From NCBI RefSeq assembly GCF_030272615.1, contig NC_081406.1, positions 402,706,939 through 402,770,938 of the forward strand: 64,000 bases of DNA, read 5' to 3'. Below, piece by piece: positions 33,265 to 44,440 of the stretch (positions are counted from its first letter, which is position 1; every line of letters begins with the position of its first letter). Under the pieces are notes generated by a model. The model searched no databases. It saw nothing but the letters and a program-made list of their open reading frames with translations, and was not told the origin of the DNA. A program made the translations under genes and the position numbers. This DNA is from Cryptomeria japonica. Taxonomy: Eukaryota > Streptophyta > Pinopsida > Cupressales > Cupressaceae.

Positions 33265-33570
33265 CGTATGATAGTTTTTCAGACCCAGACAACAATTTAG
33301 CAGTTCCCAGATGACACAGACAGTTTCTCGTATGATTTGCTGCCTAAAATCGCACAAAAATTTAAGACCTCCAGATGAAAATCTAATGAGTATGATGGTT
33401 ATTCGTATGACAATATGCTAAGACCTAGACGACAATTCTCTAAGAGAAGAATGATAATTATGTATACTCGGATGACAATTCATTATAGGGCTAGACGATA
33501 AACTGATAGGACCAATGAAGACTCGTACGACAATAGGTATGTAGTCAGATGACAATTTAGTAGACTCATA
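33265..33570 (-). repeat. Degenerate motif array (ATTGTCGTACGAG / ATTGTCATCTGG type)
   Basis: On the minus strand the motifs ATTGTCGTACGAG, AATTGTCATCTGA, TATCATATGAG and ATTGTCGTCTAG alternate every 20-45 bp. The outer element has the same kinds of motif at 12110-12260, in the same place relative to gag. Confidence 0.6.
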
Positions 33571-33729
33571 TGATAGTGTTTTGGATAGAGACAAGATTCT
33601 AACACAGACAGAGTTTTGACAACTGATAGAGACCATTTTTTCATAAGGACAGATTTTTTATGACTGACAAAGACTGGATTTTGACACGGATAGAGTTTTG
33701 ATCACTAAGTTTATTGTTTTCTCCAGTTT

Positions 33730-34425
33730 CAATATTTCAATTTTAGTTTCAAGGATGAAAACACAAAAAACACACAAGATGTATAATGACTTTCAAGCAT
33801 AGTACGCTAACCCTACGAAAGTTGGTTTAGAGAAGAAAACCTTTGCTTGCAGACTCATGTACACACCCAATAGCTAATAAGAATACGGCCCCTGAGTCTC
33901 ATGCAATGGATTCTCAATGTCGTATTAGCCAACTCCAAATGCTAATGGGGGCACGAAATGGCAAGTATATTGGGAGAGTTACTATCTCTCTTGCACAAAG
34001 ATTATCCCCCTTTCGGAGGTGAATCAAGTATAGTTCTTAGTCAAGAATTCTGTTCGAAATTACCCTTTGAAGTCACGCAAGCATGATTGAGGCCTATAGC
34101 CCGACAAGGTACCAAAACAAGTTGTAGTCACGTAAACATGATTGAGACTTCGAGGCCCTACAAAATGCCCGATATGAGAGATCTCAAAGAGAAAACTCAA
34201 ATAATCTCGTCCTCTAAGACTTTAATCACCAGAGGCCTATTTATTATAGTGAGTTGGAATGCTCAGGTCTAGTTGTACTCACTTGGGTTGTTCTCACAGG
34301 GTGATTACTTTTTCACACTGTGACAGGCCCGCTAAAGGTACACAAATCTCAAATTTAGAAAAAGCATCAAGGGTCCAGATTTCTGATTGTGCAGACAAGA
34401 GCATACTCTCCTACCTCTTAGAGTT
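33730..34425 (-). repeat. Leader block shared with outer element
   Basis: Reverse-complement counterpart of 11225-11915, in the same order. It includes the block GGGGGATAATCTTTGTGCAA and AGAGAGATAGTAACTCTCCC on the minus strand. Confidence 0.8.
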
Positions 34426-34515
34426 TTCTTAAAACATAAAAGATAGATTTGCGCATTAACTAGATAGAAATTTAAGTGCCTAAAAATGAATTTAAAGAAT
34501 ACATGATGTTCACTT

Positions 34516-34520
34516 GAATC
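34516..34520 (+). repeat. Target-site duplication GAATC (left copy)
   Basis: GAATC abuts the 6.7-kb element on its left and recurs at 41203-41207 on its right. Confidence 0.88.
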
Positions 34521-35397
34521 TGTTAGGGTTCCCATAAATACTGAGGGGGGGGGTGAATCAGTATCTGACCGGTAATGTAATTTTCTTAAAACTGAATATG
34601 CAGAATATAAAGTAATAGTAAACCGGTATGCAAGAATTAATGCAAATAACAGAATCAAAAAACATCCACATGAAAAGAACACCATAACACAAGATGTTTA
34701 ATGAGGAAACCCGGTGTGGGAAAAACCTCAGTGGGATTTGTGACCCACAATATTCACTTACTAGCCAATAAGAGAATATTACTTACAATAGGGGCCTGCA
34801 CATGCAGGAAGGCCAATTGCCTAGAGCTCGCTGCTCAATAAGAAGTCACACTGACTTACAATGAGAATTATGCAAATCCAATAATATGTACTACTTTACA
34901 ATAGCATCTTTAATGCCAGATTCAGTACCGGTTCTTTCTCTGTTCTTTACATATACCCTTGACCTACAATTCGCACATTAGGTCTGCCTTATAATTTATT
35001 TATACTTCCTATCATATCCTACAAATGCCTACAATGATCTCTTTTATATACAAGAGTCATTTTACAGTTTGCCAAGTCAGCTTATAATAATAAACAAAAT
35101 ATTACATATCAAAAATCCTATTGGCCTCAGTGTCGGTATACATGTTCTTTTCTGTGCCGGTGTACATCTTCTATGTCGGTGCCGGTGTAGATTGATTTTG
35201 TTGATGTTGGTGCACTATTTTTTTTGAGTAATGCTTTGCTAGTATAATGTCTTGCCGGTGCCATAAGATTGCAAGGTTGCCTGTGTAATGCTTTGCCGGT
35301 AAAATGTCTTGCCAGTGCCATAGGATTGCAAGGTTGCCATCAATGACAAAACCTTCAATCACACACAATGTCTCATTGGAGTGTCCATATGCCAACA
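34521..35397 (-). repeat. 3' LTR of the 6.7-kb element
   Basis: 877 bp; plus strand TGTTAGGGTTCCC to CATATGCCAACA. Nearly identical to 40337-41202. TATAAATA lies on the minus strand at 35004-34997. The LTR is marked by many CCGGT/ACCGG motifs. Confidence 0.92.
34997..35004 (-). promoter_or_regulatory. TATA box, 3' LTR of the 6.7-kb element
   Basis: TATAAATA on the minus strand, conserved in the 5' LTR at 40821-40814, which would be the active promoter. Confidence 0.5.
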
Positions 35398-35415
35398 ATC
35401 TCCCCCTTTGGCATT
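35398..35415 (-). other. Polypurine tract of the 6.7-kb element
   Basis: The minus strand reads TGCCAAAGGGGGAGAT immediately before the 3' LTR, the form common in plant copia elements. Confidence 0.85.
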
Positions 35416-35604
35416 GATGGCAACACTCATGAGAAATTTCAAAAAGATATCCAAAAATGTGTAAACCAAAAATGTTACCAAAAATGTGAGAGCTCCCCCT
35501 GAGCATGTGATCCCTGTGTTTTGAATTTTCTCATCTACTACTCCCCCTTTGGCATCAATGACAAAGGTTAGTAGACCTCAACCTTGTAGTTGGGTAGTTA
35601 TTAT

Positions 35605-38600
35605 CTAAAGAATATCTCCCAAAATTAAGTTTATGCCATCCATAAACTTCTTGCTCTCCTTTATTGCTATCTCAGTTCTGTATATTGTACTGGTGAGATG
35701 CTGCAAGTGCTCTGTCGGTGTTTTGCTACCCTGTGTTAGTGCCTCTAAGATTTCCTTCCGCAGATATGCTAAATAGTCCAATCTTGGACTTATTTTAGAT
35801 CTCAAGAATTTTTCTTTGTTTATTATTTTCTCTTTCTCTCTTTCTAATTTGAGCAATTCTTCCTCAAAATTTGTTATCTTTTCCTCAAAAACTGATAATG
35901 TATCGGGTGAGTTAACAAAATTATCAGCAAGTTCATTGATCTCTTCCTGTACCTTGCTCATCTTTTTATCTACATCCATGGTCAAAAAGTTTATCTTACA
36001 AGTTTCTTTGTACAGAGTTTTGTACTCTTTCAATAAATTGCACAGTTCCGGTAGAAGTGTGTCAAATTCCTTGTTGCACTTCTTTATTCCTTCCTCAAAG
36101 AATTTCTATTTCTCTTTTTCTACATTTTCTTTTACAGTTTCTACCTTTGTTTGCTCAAAATTTCCAGAAATATATTTACAAAGTGTATGCAACTGGCCTA
36201 AAGAATCTTTGTTGGCTATATTACAATTGGGAGCTATTGATTTCAAAACTAGAATTGAATCATCTATCGCTTTATAAGCTTGTGAGCTATAATTAGTTTT
36301 TTTCTTGATAGATTCGAGCAGTACCTCTATTACATTTGATGCTGACCCAACAAACTGAGTGCTGGTGGAAGTGACCATGCTAGTATTGACCTCTAGTAGG
36401 TTTGTTTGTGTCTCCATCTCTTTAAGAACTATTTTTCCTGCATCATTTCTTACCGGTGGCATCTGTTCTGGAGCCTTTAACTCTGTCAGTTGCTCTATTT
36501 GTGTTCCAGATTCCATCTCTTTCTCTGAATCTGCTACCGGTTACTCTTTGTTTCTTGTTGCCAGTTGCTCTTTGTTTTCTGATTTATCTGTTGTATCCTT
36601 GTCTACCACTATGTTGATTTTCTGAGTATCAACATTCATAGTATATAGGACTTCAGGATTAGGATTATTATCCTCTGTGTCCATGCTCTCAGCTGCCAGT
36701 TGATCTTCTGCAGTTGTTGTTTTTACCGATGGAGTATTTAAAGGAGGTGGGGGTAAGTTGTCTCTAATCTTGATACTTGGTGGTCCACCAACTTTACCTT
36801 TCCCTTTGTCCTTTTGATATACCAGAATGGGCTTGGGATTCCTATATTCTTCTTGCTTTTCTTTTTCAACCAAGAATGTATCCCAGCCATCTTCTGTTTC
36901 CTTTGAAACTTCAGTAACTCTGCTTGCCATTAGTGATATTTGCCAATGTGCAATGGAAAAAACTGTCCGGTTGGCCTGAGCTATCAGATCATCAATTTCC
37001 TTAGGTGAGTTGACCGGATATACTGCAAGTAATTTTTCTATTTTAATTTTCTTATCCAACTCAACTATTCCTTGCCTTCTGGCCTCAATTCTTTTATATA
37101 ATTCATCAGGAATTTCATTTAGGACTTGCATCAAAAACTTTTTATACATGTCCATGTGTAATATAACACTCTCTTCGACTTGTCCTTTCTCATCATCTGA
37201 TAGGGTGTCATAGATTTTCCCTATGTTTTTCAATTTACCTTCCTTTGTGATCTCATTCAGTAATATGTCAAAAGGGGCCAAGTCAGTGTTTGTCTTCTTC
37301 TTCTTTTTGGGGGTCAGTTTTTTCTTAGGTGTGGCTTTCTTGACCGGAGACCTCACAGCTTGTTGCTTCTGTCTTGTCCTTCTAGGTGAAGGAGTGGTTA
37401 CCAGTGAGGGGTCTCTTTTCCTAACAACTCTTTTGAAAGTTGTTGGCATATCTCCTTCTGAGGAAGTATCTACCGGTGATAGATGAGTTTTAGGTTGTTG
37501 GGCTGCCAACTCTTCTTCTGTTATGCCAGTTTTCTTTAATACATCTTCCTTTATGGCTTTTGCTTGTCTAGTTCCTTTCCTCACAAATGCCTCAACTTTC
37601 TTTACTCTCTTTTTAGATTGAATATAGCTTTCAATGGTCTTTGCACTATCAAATACTTCTTCCTTTGGTTCATTGGGGGCTTCCAGAAGTGCTTTGGCAT
37701 AAGTTTCCACTATGTGGTCATCTATTTCATACCCCATCTCTGTAACCCAGATTGTTCTTGGGATGATTGCTTCCATCCATATCTCATCCTTTTTGATCAC
37801 AAAGCATATATCATCCTTGTGTTTGTTGACAATTTCTTGTGATAGTCTAATTCTTTTATTCATTCTGACCTTTAGTGCTTGAAAATACTCATTGATATTC
37901 TTTTCTCTGTTTTCACCCATGTTGTTGAATAAGTCAGACAATTGTTTTCCTATCGGTATATCGAATCCAAAATCCTTGTAGCCTATACCTGGAGCCTGTT
38001 TGGTTATATGTAGCATTAAGCATACAAGCAAATTTCCAAATCTAAAGGTTCCTTTCTTATCCTTCTTGATTTTTGCTAAGTTGTCAATTAACTCATCCTT
38101 TAACCATTCATAGATATCAATTTTTACATTGTCCTTCACCATGTCATAAGCACTCTTTATGCATAAACTGGAAACAGAGTTAAGCCTATTAGCATGAGTT
38201 GCTTTGTAACCTAGAATCATGCTAACAAATCTAACATTTGTATCGGTCACATCATTAACCCTCAATGATCTCTTGTCGGATGTTGCACCAGTTAAGTTTG
38301 TTACCAAGTCATTGGAGACCTTCTTGGTTTTGTCGGGTCTGGTACCGGTGGAAGGTAACCCTGTTACTGCTTTCACAGCTACCTTTGTAATTTTATGCAC
38401 TGAGTCAAGCCAAAAGAATGAACCATGTACCCTACTTAGAACTATCCTAACCACTTCCTTGGGAAATTCAGGAATGCAGAGGATTTCAGTGAATCCTAGG
38501 GTTTCAACAATTTTATGTTTAGGTTTCACATTTCTGGCATTGTCACATATAACAGATTTATACATATTTTTAATTTCTTCATCACCTAATTCCTCTATGT

Positions 38601-38784
38601 TGCAATGAATATACATTCTAGGGTCTTCTGCATAAACAACACCCTTTGGAATTTGGGAAAAAGCACCTATGTTGTCATCTTTCTTAGCTACCTCGGGAAC
38701 TAGCTGAAACACGGGCCTATGTCATTTTATAACCTCGACTACTATAGGGTTTGCTATGAATTCAGGTGCAGAGGAGGATGCCAT
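35605..38784 (-). pseudogene. 1,059-codon ORF of unknown function carried by the 6.7-kb element
   Basis: One reading frame runs from ATG 38784-38782 (MASSSAPEFIANPIVVEVIK) to a stop at 35605, broken only by TGA 38724-38722, TAA 36543-36541 and TAG 36108-36106. I do not recognise the family. Residues about 25-400 look folded (AVKAVTGLPSTG near 140; FRFGNLLVCLMLHITKQAPG near 250). About 450-500 is very basic (SPRRTRQKQ, TPKKKLTPKKKKK; possible nuclear localisation signal). The last 350 residues are Lys/Glu-rich and coiled-coil-like. No RT, integrase, protease or RNase H motif is present. Each stop fits a single C-to-T change (TGG, CAA, CAG). It lies downstream of the gag-like gene, probably on the same transcript. 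A transposition helper or a captured host gene are both possible. Confidence 0.7.
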
Positions 38785-39090
38785 GATGATAAATACCTTT
38801 TTCTTCCTTTGGATGGATTGATTGCTGAAGTGCTTTGCCTCTTTGCTCGAAATGCCTTAGCTCGGAAATCTTTGCACTCTCTGAAAGTTTGAATTCACGG
38901 TGAAATGAAATGGAGCCAAAAACCTTATTTTATAAAGTCTTTTCTGCTACCTACCACATTAATTGCTTACCGGTAATGTATTAGCTCAACTTTATTTGCT
39001 GATAATGAAAGATTTTCAACTTCTTTTCTCTAACCGAGGGAATAATAGCACATGTGTCATTTGATTGCCAAACCCTCAAGATAATTTTCT

Positions 39091-40265
39091 TCAATTTGAT
39101 GAAGAACATCCTGCCGGAGGAGCATTGCTCTGTCCTGTCGGTGGAGCATCATATTGTCCTACCGATGAAGCATTTTTTGGTTCTACCGGTGGAGGAGTAA
39201 CCCCAATATTTAGATCACCTTTTCTAATCCATTGTTTTGAAAATTCTTGCTTAACCTCTTCAACCTTTTCCTTACCTTTCAAGCTAGTACTTCTGTTATC
39301 TACCGGTGTACCTTTACTTCTACAAAATTTAGCAATATGACCAATCTTGTTACATGCATAACAGGTTACATTATTTTTCTAAATAGATTTCCCATAACCT
39401 ATGCTAGTTTGTGTTATGCATTTATTTGATAAATGACCAAATCTTCCACAAACATAACATCTTACATTCATTCTGCAATTTTCAGAGTTATGACCAATTT
39501 TGTTGCATTTGGTGCATTGACCGGTGGGAGGATTGATGTTCTGATAATTCCTAGATCTACATTCATTTTCCCTATGACCATATTTATTATAGTTAAAGCA
39601 TTTTCCATTGAATTTGCAGTGATCCTGGGTCTTAAAGTATTAGAAGGTCTTACCAATTTGCTGTGATCCTGGGTATTTGCAGTACCGGAGCTTTCTCCAA
39701 CTTCAAATCCAATTCTAGAAGTTTCACCTTTGGGTTTTTTATTCTTCAATAAGGTACCAAGTTCTTCTGAGCTTTTCTTGAATTTTTCTTTGTGTTGATT
39801 TGCAGTTTCCAATTCCCTTTCCAAGATCTCTTTTTGTCTCATTAGTTCATTTGAGTCATTCTGAGTATGCATCAGATCTGTCTTCAACATGTCATTTTCA
39901 TAGCTAAGTCTTGTGTTCTCATTTGCTGCATCACTTAATCTTCTGGTCAATTCTTCTTCATTCTTCTTTCTATCCTCAATCTCTTTGCAAAATCTCATAG
40001 TCATATCCTACATTTCATTTTTTGTTGTCATGATCTCTTGTTTCAATTTGCTTATCATATCATTTAGTGATTCCTTTTCATCATTCTCATTTTGCAATTT
40101 TTCACAAAGTTCTCTTCTCTTGTTTTTTGTAACAATAAGATTTTCTTGAAGTGCTTGAATAATGTCTTGAGCTTCTTTTAAATCATCTTCTAATTTGATA
40201 TTTTTCAACTTCTCTGCATCATAGTCAGTAAGAGCTCCTTCAAGTTGCTTCATTAGATTTTCCAT
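39091..40265 (-). pseudogene. Coiled-coil and zinc-knuckle gag-like gene of the 6.7-kb element (degenerate)
   Basis: It starts at ATG 40265 (MENLMKQLEGALTDYDAEKL), about 55 bp after the primer site. Some 200 residues of coiled-coil (for example KLKQEIMTTKNEM, then KNEEELTRRLSDAANENTRL) precede four CCHC-type knuckles: a damaged one with Tyr for the second Cys (CFNYNKYGHRENEC) and three intact ones (CTKCNKIGHNSENC, CYVCGRFGHLSNKC, CYACNKIGHIAKFC). A Pro-rich tail ends at 39091. Lesions: TAG 40010-40008, one missing base near 39635, TAG 39381-39379. Knuckles bind the RNA genome. It lacks the usual copia gag domain and has more knuckles than the single one of typical copia gag. Confidence 0.72.
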
Positions 40266-40320
40266 CTTTACTGGTGTCAAGATCTTCCTCAAGCTGTTAG
40301 GCTTCTGAAAATAGAGGACC

Positions 40321-40334
40321 AGGCTCTGATACCA
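40321..40334 (-). other. Primer binding site of the 6.7-kb element
   Basis: The minus strand reads TGGTATCAGAGCCT, complementary to the 3' end of plant initiator tRNA-Met, 2 bp after the 5' LTR. Confidence 0.9.
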
Positions 40335-40336
40335 AT

Positions 40337-41202
40337 TGTTAGGGTTCCCACAGATACTGAGAGGGTGGGGGTGAATCAGTATCTGACCGGTAATGTAATT
40401 TTCTTAAAACTGAATATGCAGAATATAAAGTAATAGTATACCGGTATGCAAGAATTAATGCAAATAACAGAATCAAAAACATCCACATGAAAAGAACACC
40501 ATAACACAAGATGTTTAACGAGGAAACCCGGTGTGGGAAAAACCTTGGTGGGATTTGTGACCCACAATATTCACTTACTGGCCAATAAGAGAATATTACT
40601 TACAATAGGGGCCTGCACATGCAGGAAGGCCAACTGCCTAGAGCTCACTGCTCAATAAGAAGTCACACTGACTTACAATGAGAATTATGCAAATCCAATA
40701 ATATGTACTGCTTTACAATAGCATCTTTAATGCTAGATTCAGTACCGGTTCTTGCTCTATTCTTTACATATACCCTTGACCTACAATTTGCACATTAGGT
40801 CTGCCTTATAATTTATTTATACTTCCTATCATATCCTACAAATGCCTACAATGATCTCTTTTATATACAAGAGTCATTTTACAATTTGCCAAGTCGGCTT
40901 ATAATAATAAACAAAATATTACATATCAAAAATCCTGTCGGTATACATGTTCTTTTCTGTGTCGGTGTACATCTTCTGTACCAGTACCGGTGTAGATTGA
41001 TTTTGTTGATGCCGGTACACTATTTTGTTTGAGTAATGCTTTGCCAGTATAATGTCTTGCTAGTGCCATAAGATTGCAAGGTTGCCTGTGTAATGCTTTG
41101 CCGGTAAAATGTCTTGTCGGTGCCATAGGATTGCAAGGTTGCCATCAATGACAAAACCTTCAATCACACACAATGTCTCATTGGAGTGTCCATATGCCTA
41201 CA
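40337..41202 (-). repeat. 5' LTR of the 6.7-kb element
   Basis: 866 bp, plus strand TGTTAGGGTTCCC to CATATGCCTACA. Nearly identical to 34521-35397. Confidence 0.92.
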
Positions 41203-41207
41203 GAATC

Positions 41208-41595
41208 TCCTCAAGCAACCTGCAAAAACAATGAATCAATAGTCATATTGTTTTTGTGCGACAGGCGTGTTCTTCGACAAGCATTCTGCAAAAAACTGAT
41301 TAGGCTATCAAAATCTCTCAGGAAGACAAACAACAAGCTAGGGTCAGCATTAGTACCATAAAAAAATTTTAAAAATGCAATCTATTTTTAATACAAAATT
41401 CCAAAATACCGTACGAGTATTCTCACCGAGTTGTACGATAATTTGCAATGGACCGTACGATATCTGCATTTTGTCATTCAGTCCTCTGTGAAAACTTGTA
41501 CAAGTTTTTTGTAGAAACTGTACAGAAAAGATCAAAAAAATAAATCTAAAAAATAAAAGAAATTTAATCTACGAGGACGAAAGATGTAGTCTTCT
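41208..41595 (-). other. First part of inner element leader
   Basis: It lies between the inner primer site and the insertion point of the 6.7-kb element. It carries CGTACGA-type motifs at 41405-41530 and GCAG/GCAGGT stretches that also occur in the outer leader near 10980-11110. Confidence 0.55.
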
Positions 41596-41613
41596 GCCCC
41601 ATGATGGGTGCCA
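41596..41613 (-). other. Primer binding site of inner element
   Basis: The minus strand reads TGGCACCCATCATGGGGC just after the 5' LTR. It is the outer site with three transitions (CG to CA twice, CC to CT), as decay of methylated cytosines would give. Confidence 0.78.
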
Positions 41614-41617
41614 AAAA

Positions 41618-42897
41618 TATGTGTGTGAAAAGTGGATAATTATCTACAAGTTGTAAGACACAACACTTCAATTAAGTCATTGCATGCATGGTTAGATAGA
41701 TATAATCATGAATATGAAAACCATAACAAATTGACCTATTGCCTTCTAAAAGATGCGAGTATAGACTTGCTCTCGGATTTGTATAAGCAATACCAGTGAC
41801 TAGACTACACCAAGACGAAGGATTTAATCTATATGAGCACAAGAATAAGCTAAATGTATGCAAGATTAAGCTAGATATGAAAGATTAAGCTAGATGAATG
41901 AATATTAAGTTAGATGAATTCAAGCAATCGCGATTAGACTAAGTATACAAAAAGATAAACTAAGATGCAATAATCTCAAAGCACAATATCTTCAATACTC
42001 CAATGCAAAAAATTGCATAATAACAATAAATCTCCAGGGTGTTTTGAATGAGAGATGAAGGCTGAATTCATAGAGATTCAAAAGAGAGACCAACGGTCAA
42101 GATCGATTAACAATGAGCGGTTGAGATTATTCAAGAAAAAACACATTTTAGGATAATTAAAATAATTGAGAGATCAGATTCAGTTAATCTTGAGATAGAT
42201 TCCAATTATAGTTTGATTGAATGCATCCAGATTATAAGTTTGATTTTGCATTGGAGATTAAATTTAGTTGATTCCATGCACTTGAGATAAAAATAGATGA
42301 CTCCATGCACTTTTCTTTAATTTGCTCAAGATTTTTATTTAGAAAAAGCTTTTTCAATGCAACTGAACTTATTTTCTAAAAAGATTTGAGTTTTCAATTT
42401 AGATAAAATGATTAATTCAATTTAATTGCTTTCAAGTTATCTAAAATTTAGAAAAATAAATATCTTAAGTTTGATTTCTCCTTTCAATTTAATTCTTTTC
42501 TTTTGTTTTCAATTTAACTCTTTCTTTTGTAGATCAATTCCTCTTTTTGTGATAAATCTCTTTTTGTAAATTAATTCCCTTTTTTTGTAAATTAATTCCT
42601 TTTTGTAAATTAATTCTTTTTTTATGATTAAATGGCAAATCTATTTATTAATTAAATATGCTAAGATATTTAATTAAATAAATACGATAATTGATCAAAA
42701 TGATTTACTTGGAATGATTTAATTAATTAAATAAATATTTAATTAATATATAGTGATTAATTTGCCATGTAACATTAATGATTGAGAATTAATTAATTAG
42801 GTGCTCAAGGTTGATTTAATTGCCTTTGGTTAGGACCTTGGTGATGTTGTCGAGATTAGGGGCCCATGGTTTAGGTGACCATTTTTAGGGTATTACA
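41618..42897 (-). repeat. 5' LTR of inner element
   Basis: 1,280 bp, aligning with 18727-20007 throughout with scattered substitutions. It is bounded on the right by ATAAT, the target duplication. Confidence 0.9.
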
Positions 42898-42902
42898 ATA
42901 AT

Positions 42903-44210
42903 TATCCTGATTCCCAAACTATTTGTCACCTAGTTGAGCATGATTCCTCCCGCTATGGCCAAACTTAGACATACCTGAAAGATAATATCCTCCCTCTTGA
43001 CTTGTCAAAGAACCAAAATAGAAACTTTATTCGCCAGTCTTCTCATTATACTCTTGTCATGGATACCCTTTTTAAATGTGGTCTAGATGGTACTCTCTTA
43101 AGATGTCTCGAGCAATAATATTCTGAGAAGGCCTTAAATGAAGTCCATAATGGCACTTTTGGCACTCATTCAAGTGGTCTTACTCGTTCCAAAAAACTCA
43201 TACGCTTGGGCTATTATCGGCCAGCTATGGAACGAGATTCTTTTCAAATAGCTAAAACATGCAAACAATGCCAAATCCATGGAAATTTGATTCATGCACT
43301 AGCACAAGAACTTCATGCTTTGGCAGCATATTGGCCTTTCTGCCAATGGGGTCTTGATCTAGTAGGAAAAATAACTCCTCCTTCATCAAATGGTCACAAA
43401 TTCATTCTTGTAGCTACAAAATATTTTGCAAAATGGATTGAGGCAATACCTCTCATAAATGTCACAGGAAAACAAATTGTTACATTTATCTTAAACTACA
43501 TCATATGTCGCTATGGCATACCCATGACCATTATCACTTATAATGGGTGACCATTCAAGAATAAGGATGTACAAGAGCTATGTGAGAAATTCAAGATCCA
43601 ACACAGATTCTCCAAACCCTACTATCCACAAGGGAATGGGAAAGATGAAGCATCAAACAAAACTATTCTAAAAATCCTCAAAAAGACAGTGAATGATGCT
43701 GGCAAAGACAAACATATTCAATTGAACCTTGCTTTATGGGCCTACCGTACCAGTATCTGCACACCAACAAGTGCCACACCTTTCTCTCTTGTCTATGGAT
43801 CAGAAGAAATACTACCAATAGAAGTAGAGAAACCTTCTCTATGGGCATCATTAAAAGGTATATATTATCCCAGATGAAGAACAATGAGTCTCTAGATTGC
43901 AAGAGTTAGAAATGATCCATGAACGAAGATAAAATGCCTTTGATCATTTGAAGGTATATCAACAAAGAATGTGCCAAATTTATCATCACAAGGTCAAACC
44001 ATGAGCCTTTCAAGTTGGAGAACTAGTACTAAAGGAAAATACACACAACCAGGCAGCTCGAGAAAAGAAAGGGAAGTTTGAACCAAACTGGTTAGGTTCG
44101 TTTGTGGTCACAACAGGTTTTGGATCAAGAGCATATCAACTATCAACAAAGGAGGGGGGTCAGCTCGAGGAACTCATCAATATCATGCATCTGAAGAAGT
44201 TTTATGTCTA
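42903..44210 (+). pseudogene. Integrase of outer element (degenerate)
   Basis: This is the continuation of the outer pol beyond the inner insertion. The HHCC zinc finger reads HNGTFGTH near 43148, then RLGYYRPAMERDSFQIAK, then CKQC near 43260. The core has WPFCQWGLDLVGKI (first catalytic Asp), WIEAIPL, and TIITYNG where active enzymes have an S/T-D-N/R-G block, so the second catalytic Asp is Tyr. YYPQGNGKDEASNK keeps the Glu. The C-terminal part continues to LHLKKFYV and a stop near 44210; no chromodomain follows. Integrase joins element DNA to the genome. Stops near 42977, 43116 and 43549 and the lost Asp make it inactive. Confidence 0.88.
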
Positions 44211-44440
44211 AAAAAGAAGAAAAATAAAAAAAAGTGAAAAAGCAGAAAAATTAAAAAAAATAGTGAAAAAGCAAAAACATCCAAAAAACAATAAAAAGCA
44301 AAAAAACAAAAAAACTGTGAAAAAGAAGAAAAATAAAAAAACAGTGAAAAAGAAAAATAAAAAAACAGTGGAAAAACAAAAACAACAAAAAACAACGAAA
44401 ACAGAGAAACAAAAAAAATCAAATATGAGAAAACATGCAA
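44205..44440 (+). repeat. A-rich degenerate repeat after integrase
   Basis: Runs of A with repeated GTGAAAAAG and AAAACAGTG units every 20-35 bp. The Lys/Asn-rich frames across it are compositional, not genes. Confidence 0.75.

Larger units (their letters stand above)
34521..41202 (-). mobile_element. 6.7-kb non-autonomous LTR retrotransposon with two ORFs
   Basis: It has LTRs of 877 and 866 bp (TGTTAGGG...CAACA type), a GAATC duplication, and on the minus strand a primer site TGGTATCAGAGCCT at 40334-40321 (initiator tRNA-Met type). The polypurine tract GCCAAAGGGGGAGAT lies next to the 3' LTR, with a second similar GCCAAAGGGGGAG at about 35526-35542. Primer site and tract are typical of plant Ty1/copia elements. 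Between them lie a gag-like gene and a 1,059-codon ORF but no protease, integrase or RT. Both ORFs are decayed by few lesions, so the insertion is comparatively young. Confidence 0.9.
18727..42897 (-). mobile_element. Inner Tat-related LTR element, 24.2 kb with nested insertions, lacking pol
   Basis: It is read on the minus strand: 5' LTR 42897-41618, primer site 41613-41596, leader, [6.7-kb insertion], leader, reduced gag, long 3' region, antisense PMD gene, polypurine tract 20020-20008, 3' LTR 20007-18727. It shares leader, gag start and primer-site type with the outer element, so it is a relative. I find no protease, RT, RNase H or integrase, so it must have depended on a helper. A further inverted-terminus repeat sits at 26507-28085. 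Confidence 0.85.

Noticed and set aside
20008-34515. Search for RT, RNase H or integrase of the inner element on the minus strand
   Set aside because: No YVDD-type, HHCC or DDE-type block was found, so pol is reported as absent rather than hidden. A profile search could still find a remnant.
35816-38608. Plus-strand open frames opposite the large ORF
   Set aside because: They are complementary to the minus-strand coding sequence, hydrophobic by composition and without domains.
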